Positions 17,530 through 26,332 of a stretch of DNA of 64,000 bases are shown here, in pieces. Made by a program: the position numbers and the translations under genes. Each line of letters begins with the position of its first letter. Within the stretch, counting starts at the first letter, position 1. The notes beneath the pieces are model-generated. The model ran no database searches and was not told the origin of the DNA. It saw nothing but the letters and a program-made list of their open reading frames with translations. Source of the DNA: Pilosibacter fragilis (GTDB lineage: Bacteria > Bacillota > Clostridia > Lachnospirales > Lachnospiraceae); assembly GCF_032490495.1 (NCBI RefSeq), contig NZ_JAVYJB010000015.1:1-64000 (forward strand), written 5' to 3'.

Positions 17530-19479
17530 ATGCCGGTAGTAGAGGAGACATATGATATTGTAGTTGTCGGCGCGGGCCATGCGGGATGCGAGGCGGCGCT
17601 TGCGGCAGCGAGACTTGGGTTTGAGACGATCATGTTTACGGTCAGCGTGGACAGCATTGCCCTGATGCCATGCAACCCGAACGTCGGAGGAAGTTCCAAG
17701 GGACATCTTGTCCGTGAGCTGGATGCCCTCGGCGGTGAGATGGGCAAAAATATTGATAAAACGTTTATCCAGTCGAAGATGTTGAATGAATCCAAGGGAC
17801 CGGCGGTCCACTCCCTGCGTGCTCAGGCGGACAAGCAGGAGTACACGAGATCCATGCGCCGCGTCCTGGAGAACACGGATCATCTGACGATCCGACAGGC
17901 GGAGGTTGCTGAGATCCTCACGGAGGAAATCCCGGGCGAGTGCGGAACCTTTAAGAAGGAGCATGAGGGGCAGCAGGAGAGCAGTTATCCGGTGAAAAAG
18001 CGGATCGTGGGTGTAAAAACCTACTCCGGCGCGGTCTATAGGTGCCGTGCGGTGGTTCTTGCTACAGGTGTTTATCTCCGTGCAAGATGTATTTACGGCG
18101 ATGTGAGCAACCCGACGGGACCGAATGGTCTGCAGGCGGCGAACCATCTGACAGATTCCTTAAAGGCGAACGGAATCGAAATGTACCGTTTTAAGACGGG
18201 AACACCGGCGAGAGCGGATAAGAGAAGTATCGATTTCTCCAAAATGGAAGAGCAGTTTGGAGATAAGCGGGTTGTTCCGTTCTCATTTTCTACGGATCCG
18301 AAGTCAATACAGAAGGAACAGATCTCCTGCTGGCTGACGTATACGAATGAGAAGACCCATGAGATCATCCGGAACAACCTGGAACGTTCCCCATTATTCT
18401 CCGGTGCCATCGAGGGAACCGGTCCGAGATACTGCCCGTCCATAGAGGATAAGGTCGTAAAATTCCCGGATAAGGAGCGTCATCAGGTGTTTGTGGAGCC
18501 GGAGGGACTCTACACGAATGAGATGTACCTCGGCGGAATGTCCAGCTCCCTGCCGGAGGATGTTCAGTATGCCATGTACCGGACGGTTCCGGGACTGGAA
18601 AATATCAAAATTGTTCGAAATGCATATGCAATTGAGTATGATTGCATCAATCCGAGACAGTTAAAGGCGTCCCTGGAGTTTAAAAATATTGACGGACTGT
18701 TCTCCGGCGGCCAGTTTAACGGAAGCTCCGGATATGAGGAGGCAGCCGTTCAGGGCTTTATGGCCGGTGTGAACGCGGCGAGAAAGCTGCAGGAGAAGAG
18801 CGCGGTGGTTCTTGATCGTTCCCAGGCGTATATCGGGGTCCTTATCGATGATCTTGTGACAAAGGAAAATCATGAGCCGTACCGCATGATGACATCGAGA
18901 GCGGAGTACCGTCTGCTCCTGCGTCAGGACAATGCGGATCTCAGACTTCGCGGGATCGGACATGAGATCGGTCTTGTATCCGATGAACAGTACGAGTATG
19001 TACTTTGGAAAGAAAAGGCCATTGAGGCGGAGATCGCACGTCTCGAGAAGACGAATATCGGTGCGAACGAGAAGGTTCAGACGTTCCTGGAGGCTCATGG
19101 AAGTACGGCGTTAAAGTCCGGAAGTACACTGGCGGAGCTCATTAAGAGACCAGAATTAAATTATGGGATGCTGGCGGAGTTAGATGAAAAAAGGCCGGAG
19201 CTTCCGGCGGATGTGCGGGAACAGGTTGACATAAATCTGAAATATGACGGATATATCCGCAGACAGAAGCAGCAGGTGGCACAGTTTAAGAAGCTTGAGG
19301 GAAGAAAAATCCCGGCGGATCTCGACTATACAACGGTAAACAGTTTAAGAAGAGAGGCTGTCCAGAAGCTGAATCTCTATAAGCCGGAGAATATCGGACA
19401 GGCATCGAGAATTTCCGGCGTTTCACCGGCAGATATCTCTGTCCTGATGGTGCATTTAGAGCAGATGGGAAGGAAATAA
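17530..19479 (+). CDS. mnmG: tRNA uridine 5-carboxymethylaminomethyl modification protein MnmG
   Basis: The 649-aa FAD enzyme partners with MnmE. The dinucleotide fold DIVVVGAGHAGCEAALAAAR lies at residues 9-28. The PCNPNVGGSSKGHLVREL stretch is near 49, and the second signature GQFNGSSGYEEAAVQG near 397. The C-terminal helical domain includes NLYKPENIGQASRISG. Length is typical. A ribosome site AAGAGGAAATAAA precedes the ATG. rsmG starts within five bp of its stop. Confidence 0.97.
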   Translation: MPVVEETYDIVVVGAGHAGCEAALAAARLGFETIMFTVSVDSIALMPCNPNVGGSSKGHLVRELDALGGEMGKNIDKTFIQSKMLNESKGPAVHSLRAQADKQEYTRSMRRVLENTDHLTIRQAEVAEILTEEIPGECGTFKKEHEGQQESSYPVKKRIVGVKTYSGAVYRCRAVVLATGVYLRARCIYGDVSNPTGPNGLQAANHLTDSLKANGIEMYRFKTGTPARADKRSIDFSKMEEQFGDKRVVPFSFSTDPKSIQKEQISCWLTYTNEKTHEIIRNNLERSPLFSGAIEGTGPRYCPSIEDKVVKFPDKERHQVFVEPEGLYTNEMYLGGMSSSLPEDVQYAMYRTVPGLENIKIVRNAYAIEYDCINPRQLKASLEFKNIDGLFSGGQFNGSSGYEEAAVQGFMAGVNAARKLQEKSAVVLDRSQAYIGVLIDDLVTKENHEPYRMMTSRAEYRLLLRQDNADLRLRGIGHEIGLVSDEQYEYVLWKEKAIEAEIARLEKTNIGANEKVQTFLEAHGSTALKSGSTLAELIKRPELNYGMLAELDEKRPELPADVREQVDINLKYDGYIRRQKQQVAQFKKLEGRKIPADLDYTTVNSLRREAVQKLNLYKPENIGQASRISGVSPADISVLMVHLEQMGRK

Positions 19480-19483
19480 TTTG

Positions 19484-20230
19484 ATGACAGATGAATTTGT
19501 AAAATTATTGGATCAGGGCTGCGCGGATCTTGGAATCGAGCATTCGGATCAGCAGAAAGAACAGTTTTTTAAATATTATGAGATGCTGATCGAGAAGAAT
19601 AAGGTGATGAACCTCACGGCGATCACAGAGCTTTCTGATGTGATCACGAAGCATTTTGTGGACAGCCTTCTGCTTGTTCTGGCTGCGCCAGAGCTTGGGT
19701 TAAAGCTTGACGGATCCGCAGAATACAGCTGTATCGATGTGGGCACGGGTGCAGGATTTCCGGGAATTCCGTTAAAGATTGCGTTTCCGGGACTGAAGGT
19801 CACACTGCTTGATTCTTTAAATAAGAGAGTGGGATTCTTAAATGAGGTGATAGAGGCACTGGGACTTACGGATATTACGGCTGTCCATGGACGTGCCGAG
19901 GACTACGGACGCGATGCGAAATACCGGGAACAGTACGACATCTGCGTATCTAGGGCGGTGGCAAATATGTCTACCCTTTCCGAGTACTGTATCCCGTTTG
20001 TGAAAAAGGGCGGATATTTTATCCCGTATAAATCCGGAAAAGCTGACGAGGAGATTGCCCAGGCGAGATCTGCTGTGAAGAAGCTTGGCGGAGAGATGAA
20101 GGATATTATCGTAAAGGTTCTTCCGGAGACGGACGTGGAACGCACCTTTGTTCCGGTAAAGAAGATGGCGATCACAGCGAAGAAATATCCGAGAAAAGCG
20201 GGACTTCCGGGGAAGGAACCGTTAAAGTAA
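19484..20230 (+). CDS. rsmG: 16S rRNA (guanine527-N7)-methyltransferase RsmG
   Basis: The 248-aa SAM-dependent enzyme methylates G527 of 16S rRNA, the site whose loss gives low-level streptomycin resistance. The SAM motif CIDVGTGAGFPGIPLKI is near residue 86, with VMNLTAITE and KHFVDSLL before it. I start at the ATG at 19484 rather than the TTG one codon upstream, because AGGAA lies eight nt before the ATG. It is the last gene of the mnmE-mnmG-rsmG run. Confidence 0.96.
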   Translation: MTDEFVKLLDQGCADLGIEHSDQQKEQFFKYYEMLIEKNKVMNLTAITELSDVITKHFVDSLLLVLAAPELGLKLDGSAEYSCIDVGTGAGFPGIPLKIAFPGLKVTLLDSLNKRVGFLNEVIEALGLTDITAVHGRAEDYGRDAKYREQYDICVSRAVANMSTLSEYCIPFVKKGGYFIPYKSGKADEEIAQARSAVKKLGGEMKDIIVKVLPETDVERTFVPVKKMAITAKKYPRKAGLPGKEPLK

Positions 20231-20255
20231 AAAAAGTAAAATTTAAAGAAAAATT

Positions 20256-20301
20256 GAGAACTTCATTATCTTTATAAATTAGGATAATGGGGTTCTTTTT
20301 T
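20256..20301 (+). terminator. terminator after rsmG
   Basis: GAGAACTTCATTATC pairs with GATAATGGGGTTCT around an A+T loop and is followed by TTTTTT. It lies 30 nt past the rsmG stop. Confidence 0.8.
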
Positions 20302-20328
20302 GCCATGAAGGAGATAAAAATATCACGA

Positions 20329-20344
20329 TGTTTCACGTGAAACA
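20329..20344. promoter_or_regulatory. parS site 1
   Basis: Perfect palindrome TGTTTCACGTGAAACA, the ParB (Spo0J) loading site of Firmicutes. Confidence 0.93.
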
Positions 20345-20418
20345 CTTGCGATGGAACATCGGTAGATTGATAACAGAGCAGAAATAGATAAGCTGTTGGA
20401 AAGCAATTGAAATAAATC

Positions 20419-20456
20419 AGGCGTCGCTGCCAGAAGAGAAGCAACGGCGCCTTTTT
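20419..20456 (+). terminator. hairpin between parS sites 1 and 2
   Basis: AGGCG-TCGCTGC and GCAACGG-CGCCT form an interrupted stem followed by TTTTT on the plus strand. There is no gene directly before it apart from rsmG, so it may be a back-up terminator. Confidence 0.4.
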
Positions 20457-20470
20457 GTAGTTAATAGGAA

Positions 20471-20486
20471 TGTTTCACGTGAAACA
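20471..20486. promoter_or_regulatory. parS site 2
   Basis: Perfect TGTTTCACGTGAAACA just downstream of the convergent alpha/beta hydrolase gene. Confidence 0.93.
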
Positions 20487-20507
20487 TTGAAATATGGTTG
20501 TGTGAAA

Positions 20508-21458
20508 CTAATTGAAGAACATCTGCACGGTTGCGCTGACTTCCTCTGGGTTTTCGAGCTGAGGTAGATGCCGGGTGTTGACAATGATGCTGGACTCGAT
20601 TGCCGGGTTGCATTTAGTGTATTCTTTGATCGTCAGGTCGATGTCCGGTTCGGCTTCACCGCCGAGAATGTAGATGCTGTTGTCAATCTTTTCCAGAGTC
20701 TTTGTAATATTACATTTTGTGTAGTTACACTGGACGCTGGCGTAGACAGATTTCGGGGAGTCGCCAAGGTGGGCAGACTCGTGGTATTTGTCGATGTTGT
20801 GCGGATTCACATCGTACGGGTTATAGAAGTAACTCTCGGAGAAGGTCTTGGAGATTATACTTCTTGCGGATGCAAAATTGTAGAGAAGTGTTCCGATGAT
20901 CGGGAGATCAAGGATAAACTTATAACATTTTGCGGATTTTCCAGGAATATGACTGCAGGAGAGGAGAGAATCCGGGTTGATGAACATCATCTGCTCAAAG
21001 AGATCCGGATTGTATCCACAGGCCATTGTCACGATCGGAGCGGACGCACCGGTGGCGACAATATTTGTGCGGCGGCCGATCTCGGATTTTACGAAATCAT
21101 TTAACAGCTGCACATAGAGAAAATTCGTGTAAGTAAGGTTTGGCTTTTCGGAACGGCCACAGCCTAAAAGGTCGATGGTGTAAACCGTGTAGTATTCTTT
21201 TAAAAGCGGAATCAGGGAATCCCACTCGCAGCTGCTGGACGCATGTGTCAGGTCGTGAACGAGAAGAAGCGGCTTTCCGGTTCCTGTTTTTGTATAGTAG
21301 ATATTGCCGAGTCTCCAACGATAGCAACGTGGTTCCGGCTGGGTGAGAAGATTTCTTGCAACGGCAGACATTTTGATGTATTTATTGATCAGCGCAGTTC
21401 CGACAGCCGCGCCGGCAGACAGGAGAACGGCAGTGATGATTTTGTTTTTTGCTTTCAT
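20508..21458 (-). CDS. alpha/beta hydrolase, membrane-anchored
   Basis: A 316-aa protein with an N-terminal hydrophobic segment (AVLLSAGAAVGTALI, residues 11-25), so probably membrane-anchored. The alpha/beta-hydrolase fold shows PLLLVHDLTHASSSCEWD (oxyanion region, near residue 63), YTIDLLGCGRSEKP, and a nucleophile elbow GASAP near 142, where the usual final Gly of GxSxG is Pro. A late histidine lies in NTRHLPQLENPEEV. The substrate is unknown. It is the only minus-strand gene in the plus-strand block and sits between two groups of parS sites. Confidence 0.8.
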   Translation of the reverse strand: MKAKNKIITAVLLSAGAAVGTALINKYIKMSAVARNLLTQPEPRCYRWRLGNIYYTKTGTGKPLLLVHDLTHASSSCEWDSLIPLLKEYYTVYTIDLLGCGRSEKPNLTYTNFLYVQLLNDFVKSEIGRRTNIVATGASAPIVTMACGYNPDLFEQMMFINPDSLLSCSHIPGKSAKCYKFILDLPIIGTLLYNFASARSIISKTFSESYFYNPYDVNPHNIDKYHESAHLGDSPKSVYASVQCNYTKCNITKTLEKIDNSIYILGGEAEPDIDLTIKEYTKCNPAIESSIIVNTRHLPQLENPEEVSATVQMFFN

Positions 21459-21664
21459 AAATTCACCTCGAAATTAGATGATAGGGTATAGAAATATAGT
21501 GGGAATACTGTGAGAGAAGAGAAGTAGTTTTATCACTTTTCTCTAAGGTAAACCCTGATTATATTATAATATAATTGATAGAGAGATACAACAGGCGAAA
21601 GTGTGAAATGTTTCTGAAGAATATGCGTTACCGTTTGCGAAAGGCGAATAGCGATAAATATAAA

Positions 21665-21680
21665 TGTTTCACGTGAAACA
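21665..21680. promoter_or_regulatory. parS site 3
   Basis: Perfect TGTTTCACGTGAAACA in the gap between the hydrolase and parA. Confidence 0.93.
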
Positions 21681-21689
21681 TTTGCGGGG

Positions 21690-21835
21690 AGCAAAACAGA
21701 ACACATAGAAAGGAAAAAGAAAGGCCAGAAGAAAGACCAAAAGAAACGCTAAAGGAAGACCAAAAGAAGAACCAAAAGAAGGACCAAAAAGAAACGCCAA
21801 AAGAAAAGACCAAATAAAGGGAAAAGGGTATAGTG
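21690..21835. repeat. polypurine tract with degenerate GACCAAAAGAA repeats
   Basis: About 145 bp almost without T on the plus strand. They are built from imperfect 10-13-bp units: AGAAAGACCAAAAGAAACGC, GAAGACCAAAAGAAGAACC, AAAAGAAGGACCAAAAAG, AAACGCCAAAAGAAAAGACC. It lies between parS sites 3 and 4. The reverse strand happens to be open (Phe/Ser-rich), which I take as a by-product of composition. Confidence 0.6.
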
Positions 21836-21859
21836 AAAAGATAACGATAAAAATCATAA

Positions 21860-21875
21860 TGTTTCACGTGAAACA
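21860..21875. promoter_or_regulatory. parS site 4
   Basis: Perfect TGTTTCACGTGAAACA, 56 bp from site 5. Confidence 0.93.
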
Positions 21876-21915
21876 TCAATGAACCACAAGAAGAAAAATC
21901 GAGAAGAGAGTATAG

Positions 21916-21931
21916 TGTTTCACGTGAAACA
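21916..21931. promoter_or_regulatory. parS site 5
   Basis: Perfect TGTTTCACGTGAAACA, 63 bp from site 6. Confidence 0.93.
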
Positions 21932-21978
21932 CTTGCCACATGGAACTCGGAAAATATGGCTTATAGGATTTACAAAAA

Positions 21979-21994
21979 TGTTTCACGTGAAACA
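21979..21994. promoter_or_regulatory. parS site 6
   Basis: Perfect TGTTTCACGTGAAACA, about 200 bp before parA. ParB bound here could repress the parAB promoter; a TATACT -10-like hexamer lies near 22043. Confidence 0.93.
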
Positions 21995-22194
21995 TTTTTA
22001 ATTTTATAGGGTAAATCAATAGGAAAATAGGAAAAATTGTGTTATACTAAGTTTCGCTAATGTTTTGATAGTAAATAGTAGAAGAAAAATAGAGAAAAGC
22101 CCGTGAAAAAACCGGATTTTATGGTAAATCTGGGCTGAATCGAGAGAGATACACGATAAAAAGAGTAGAGCTGACCTGCGGAAAGGATAGAGGT

Positions 22195-22965
22195 ATGGGA
22201 CGTATTATTGCAATTACAAATCAAAAAGGCGGTGTCGGAAAGACGACGACAGCTATCAATTTGTCGGCCTGCCTGGCTGAAGCAGGGCAGAGAGTGTTGA
22301 CGGTTGACTTTGATCCGCAGGGAAACACGACAAGCGGGCTTGGATTGGAAAAAGGAAATATTGACAATACTGTATATGAACTGCTGATGGGGGAGTGCAC
22401 CGTGGAAGAGTGCGTTAATCCCAGCATCCAGGAGCGACTGGATGTGATGCCGTCGGATGTTGATCTGGCGGGAGCAGAGATCGAGCTTCTTGATATGGAA
22501 GAAAAGGAGAGCATCCTCAAGAAAAATCTGGAACTGCTGGATGGAAAATATGATTTTATCATCATCGACTGCCCACCGTCCCTGAACCTTCTTACGATCA
22601 ATGCGCTGACCGCGGCAAATACGGTACTTGTCCCGATCCAATGTGAATATTACGCACTGGAAGGATTAAGCCAGGTGTTAAAAACAGTAAATCTTGTTCA
22701 GAAAAAGCTGAATCCGGCACTGGAAGTAGAGGGCGTTGTGTTTACGATGTATGATTCCAGAACTAATCTGTCCCTGGAAGTTGTAGAGAACGTAAAAGAG
22801 CATCTGAATGAAAATATTTACAAGACAATTATTCCGAGAAACGTCAGACTGGCAGAAGCACCGAGCTACGGGATGCCGATTAATCTCTATGACAGCCGGT
22901 CATCAGGGGCAGAGAGCTACAGACTTTTAGCAGCGGAAGTCATCAGCAGAGGAGAGGAATTATAA
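22195..22965 (+). CDS. parA: chromosome partitioning ATPase ParA (Soj)
   Basis: The 256-aa Walker-type ATPase drives origin segregation with ParB-parS and, in B. subtilis, modulates DnaA. The deviant Walker A KGGVGKTTTAINL is at residues 11-23. LTVDFDPQGN and FIIIDCPPSLNLLTINAL follow. Length is normal for the short chromosomal Soj type without an N-terminal HTH. Its stop overlaps the parB start by one base (TAATG), so the two are translationally coupled. Confidence 0.97.
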   Translation: MGRIIAITNQKGGVGKTTTAINLSACLAEAGQRVLTVDFDPQGNTTSGLGLEKGNIDNTVYELLMGECTVEECVNPSIQERLDVMPSDVDLAGAEIELLDMEEKESILKKNLELLDGKYDFIIIDCPPSLNLLTINALTAANTVLVPIQCEYYALEGLSQVLKTVNLVQKKLNPALEVEGVVFTMYDSRTNLSLEVVENVKEHLNENIYKTIIPRNVRLAEAPSYGMPINLYDSRSSGAESYRLLAAEVISRGEEL

Positions 22966-24158
22966 TGGCGAAGCGTGGTTTAGGTAAAGGTTTAGGCGCG
23001 TTCTTCGGGGAAGAAGTTACAGCTACGAAAGAGAACGCTGCGGAAAAAGTAAGCAGAAGTGAGAGAAAAGAGCACCTGATGGCAAATCAGGGAACTGCTA
23101 AAAATACAGAAAAAAATGGAACCGGGGCAGAGAGTGACAGCGGAAAAGTAGCAAAGAAAGCAGGAAATACGGCTGTAAGCACTGACGCAGCTAAAAAGAA
23201 TAATTCCCGGAATGCCGGTAATTCTGAGCCGGTTGTCGTAGAAAAAGTGGTTGAGAAGATCGTTGAGAAACCGGTTGAGAAGATCGTTGAGAAAATCGTT
23301 GAGAAACCGGTCGAGAAGATCGTTGAAAAAGTGGTAGAAAAACCCGTTGAAAAGATCGTAGAAAAACCGGTAGAGCAGACACTAAAGCTTAACCTGATCG
23401 AGCCGAACAGTGAGCAGCCGCGAAAGAATTTCGACGAAGAAAGTCTTCAGGAGCTGGCGGATTCTATCAAGCAGTATGGAATTTTACAGCCGTTGATCGT
23501 CCAGAAAAAGGGCAATCACTACGAGATCATCGCCGGTGAGCGCCGTTGGCGCGCCGCAAAGCTTGCGGGGATCACGGATGTCCCGGTGCTGATCCGCGAG
23601 TATGATAAGCAGCAGACGATGGAGATCGCGCTGATCGAGAACGTCCAGCGTGCGGATCTGAATCCGATCGAGGAAGCACAGGCGTTCCAGCAGCTGATCC
23701 AGGAGTTCCATCTCACACAGGAAGAGATTGCGAACCGCGTATCCAAGAACCGCGCAACGATCACAAACAGCATGCGTCTTCTGAAGCTTGATGTCCGTGT
23801 ACAGGATATGCTGGCAGACGGAAAGATCTCCAGCGGACATGCGAGAGCGCTTCTTGGTCTTGAGGAAGGCGAACGCCAGTACCAGGTTGCGGTGAAGATC
23901 ACCGAGGAAAAATTAAGCGTCCGCGACGTGGAAAAGCTCGTGAAGATGATGAACCGCCCGCCGAAGGAGAAGAAGCCGGAAAAAGGACCGGATATCGATC
24001 TGATCTACCGTCAGGTGGAGGACAAATTAAAGTCCATCATGGGCACGAAGGTTGTCATCAACCAGAAAGACAAAAATAAAGGAAGAATCGAGATCGAGTA
24101 TTACTCCCAGGAAGAGTTAGAGCGCTTGATCGAGCTCATGGAATCCTTGAGGGCATAA
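22965..24158 (+). CDS. parB: chromosome partitioning protein ParB with (x)VEK repeat linker
   Basis: The 397-aa CTPase clamp loads at parS and recruits SMC. The N-terminus MAKRGLGKGLGAFFGE is typical. The CTP-binding core has LQPLIVQKKGNHYEIIAGER and RAAKLAGI near 185-205 and the ENVQRADLNPIEEAQAF motif. A HTH with RVSKNRATITNSMRLLKL contacts parS, and a dimerisation tail ends the protein. Residues 91-137 form an unusual linker of twelve near-identical four-residue units (PVEK, IVEK, VVEK). Length is about 100 residues above Spo0J because of this linker and the Lys-rich stretch before it. Confidence 0.96.
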   Translation: MAKRGLGKGLGAFFGEEVTATKENAAEKVSRSERKEHLMANQGTAKNTEKNGTGAESDSGKVAKKAGNTAVSTDAAKKNNSRNAGNSEPVVVEKVVEKIVEKPVEKIVEKIVEKPVEKIVEKVVEKPVEKIVEKPVEQTLKLNLIEPNSEQPRKNFDEESLQELADSIKQYGILQPLIVQKKGNHYEIIAGERRWRAAKLAGITDVPVLIREYDKQQTMEIALIENVQRADLNPIEEAQAFQQLIQEFHLTQEEIANRVSKNRATITNSMRLLKLDVRVQDMLADGKISSGHARALLGLEEGERQYQVAVKITEEKLSVRDVEKLVKMMNRPPKEKKPEKGPDIDLIYRQVEDKLKSIMGTKVVINQKDKNKGRIEIEYYSQEELERLIELMESLRA

Positions 24159-24206
24159 CCAATCAATAATCCAGCGTAACTATTCAGTATCTTCATAGTT
24201 ACACGC

Positions 24207-24245
24207 AAAAATCCATTCCAGATCAGCTTCGCTGATGGGATTTTT
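24207..24245 (+). terminator. terminator after parB
   Basis: AAAAATCC...GATCAGC-TTC-GCTGAT...GGATTTTT forms a strong stem about 50 nt after the parB stop and ends in a run of T. Confidence 0.8.
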
Positions 24246-24422
24246 GGAAAGAAAATGCTGAAAAAGCCGACTGTATTTAGGGTTTTCTGAAATTTAGCAA
24301 AAAGCAGAAAGCAGGCATTTGCCCAAGATGAAAGCTAAATGAAAAGGAAGCTGACGAACAGGAAAAAATTGAACTAAAATCACGAAACGCACAGACACAT
24401 ACGGAAGGACAGAAAATAAAAT

Positions 24423-25226
24423 ATGGAAAACAGTATGTTATACAATCTTCCCATCGATCCAATGGCACTGATCATCGGATTTTCAATCCTGTCATTGGTA
24501 TTATTGATCGTGGTGATCATTTGTATTGTGAAGCTCAATAAACTATACCGCAGATACGATATCTTCATGCGCGGAAAAGACGCGGAGACACTGGAAGATA
24601 CGATCATGGACATGATGGATGAGATGGAGGAGCTGCAGGCGAAAGACCGGGCCAGCAAGGATGCAATGAAACAGCTGTCCAAGCAGATCAAGTCCTCATT
24701 CCAGAAATTCGGATACGTCAAGTATAACGCGTTCAAGGGCATGGGCGGCAACTTAAGCTTTGTTATTGCAATGTTGGACAACAACAACAGTGGTTTCGTA
24801 CTGGATGTTGTTCACAGCCGTGAGGGCTGCTACATTTACTTAAAAGAGGTAGAGGAAGGTGCGACAGAAGTTCTCCTCGGCGGAGAAGAGCAGGAAGCGC
24901 TGGAGCAGGCCCTGGGCTATGTAAAGCGCCCGACTATGGATGAGCGCCTTGCAATAAAGGAAAAGGCCGAAAACGGCAGGAAAAAAGAGTTAAAAGGCGG
25001 CTCCGGAGAGCAGGATATCGAGGTTCCGAGCAGCGAGCGTAAGAAGAGCGAGCGCATGAAAGAACTGAGAAAACGTCAGGCAGAGCGCCGCGAGGATGAA
25101 GAAGAACGTGTAAAGCAGTATGCGGATGCATACGATGTGGAAGAGATTGAGATCGAGACAGACAACATCGAGGATTTTGATGCGATGCCGGATGATTTCA
25201 ACGGCGAGGATAAAGGAGATTATTGA
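24423..25226 (+). CDS. DUF4446 family membrane protein
   Basis: A 267-aa protein with one N-terminal membrane segment (residues about 15-37, IIGFSILSLVLLIVVIICIV) followed by a coiled-coil-like region and a compact domain (FGYVKYNAFKGMGGNLSFVIAMLDN) that identifies DUF4446. The second half is a charged Lys/Glu tail. The family sits beside parAB in many Clostridia; its function is unknown. The DUF3881 gene follows with its start within six bp of this stop. Confidence 0.85.
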   Translation: MENSMLYNLPIDPMALIIGFSILSLVLLIVVIICIVKLNKLYRRYDIFMRGKDAETLEDTIMDMMDEMEELQAKDRASKDAMKQLSKQIKSSFQKFGYVKYNAFKGMGGNLSFVIAMLDNNNSGFVLDVVHSREGCYIYLKEVEEGATEVLLGGEEQEALEQALGYVKRPTMDERLAIKEKAENGRKKELKGGSGEQDIEVPSSERKKSERMKELRKRQAERREDEEERVKQYADAYDVEEIEIETDNIEDFDAMPDDFNGEDKGDY

Positions 25227-25231
25227 TCCAT

Positions 25232-26143
25232 ATGCATAAATTTTTACGTGCAGCTGGTTTCAGCATGTATACAAAGAAAAAGGATATCGAAAAGCTTCTG
25301 GATCTGCTGGAACGGCAGCCGTCGATAACGAAGTGCGTCCAGGTCGATGAGGAGAGCAACGTGTGCGAAATGCGCGCGGAAGTCGCCCCGGGACTTGGAA
25401 TCTCGATCGTCGGAGAGCTGAACGAAGAGGGGAATTTCGAGCGGGAATACTACTTCCCGTACCTGGAGAGCAATGTCGTCGGCTCCACGGAGGAGTGCTC
25501 CGTCCAGAGACACACGGAGAAAGAGACATACGCCGGCATGGTGGATGAGAATAGAGTTGGCATCACGCTGATCTTCTACATCCAGAATTTCCTGGATTTC
25601 CGGGAGAAAATGCTGGATAAAGAGCACCACTCCAGAATCGGAGCTGTCTGCTTTTCCGGCCTGTCCATTGACGGAAAGGTCCTTCTTCCGATCAAGAAGA
25701 GTCAGAAACAGATCCAGAAGGCAAAAGTTTCCGCAAAAGAACGCAGCAGCCTGATCGAGGCCGCAAAAAACGGGGACGAGGACGCCATGGAGACCCTGAC
25801 CATCGAGGATATTGACCTCTATTCCCAGATCTCCAGAAGAGCCATGAAGGAAGATCTCTACTCCATTATCGACTCCTGCTTCATGCCCTGCGGAGTGGAG
25901 TGCGACCAGTATTCCATTATCGGAGAAATCAAAGAAGTTGAGAAAATCCGAAATATTTATACAAAAGAAGAGATTTATCGCATGAAGATCGAGAGCCATG
26001 ACCTGGAATTCATGGTCTGCATCAACAGCAGGGACCTCTTAGGAGAACCGCAGCCGGGCCGCCGTTTTAAAGGACAGATCTGGATGCAGGGTACCTTAAA
26101 TCTGGTACCTTACAAGGCGGGACCGATGGATCAAAAGCGATAA
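25232..26143 (+). CDS. DUF3881 family protein
   Basis: About 303 aa, cytosolic, no recognised motif. The N-terminus MHKFLRAAGFSMYTKKKDIE and the ending FKGQIWMQGTLNLVPYKAGPM match my memory of DUF3881, a Lachnospiraceae-type family found downstream of DUF4446. I start at the ATG at 25232; a TTG at 25223 overlaps the previous stop and is closer to AGGAG (25214-25218), so a start three codons longer is possible. Function unknown. Confidence 0.8.
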   Translation: MHKFLRAAGFSMYTKKKDIEKLLDLLERQPSITKCVQVDEESNVCEMRAEVAPGLGISIVGELNEEGNFEREYYFPYLESNVVGSTEECSVQRHTEKETYAGMVDENRVGITLIFYIQNFLDFREKMLDKEHHSRIGAVCFSGLSIDGKVLLPIKKSQKQIQKAKVSAKERSSLIEAAKNGDEDAMETLTIEDIDLYSQISRRAMKEDLYSIIDSCFMPCGVECDQYSIIGEIKEVEKIRNIYTKEEIYRMKIESHDLEFMVCINSRDLLGEPQPGRRFKGQIWMQGTLNLVPYKAGPMDQKR

Positions 26144-26150
26144 AAAGTAT

Positions 26151-26180
26151 AGACAACAAACAGAATCATGGGGGTATAAT
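26151..26180 (+). promoter_or_regulatory. possible promoter of the GGDEF-REC-HD-GYP gene
   Basis: TATAAT at 26175-26180 is perfect, but the best -35 (TAGACA, 26151-26156 region) is 18-19 nt away. The start codon lies about 150 nt downstream, in a leader where I see no clear fold. Confidence 0.4.
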
Positions 26181-26332
26181 AAAAACAGATTATCTCATTC
26201 GAATCAGCTTGAATTTACCAAAAAAACAAAGACTGACATGCAGTTTCCTGCGATCTCGAAGATATAGAGACAGAGGAAAATGCTTTTTTATTAAACCGGA
26301 ATCCATAGAACAGGGGAGGAACTGTAGTTTAT

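Noticed and set aside
21628..21939. 103-codon minus ORF, Phe/Ser-rich
   Set aside because: It is created by the polypurine repeat on the opposite strand and crosses three parS sites.
23232..23376. CRISPR-like direct repeats in parB
   Set aside because: The repeats are in-frame codons for xVEK units with no spacers; it is a protein repeat.
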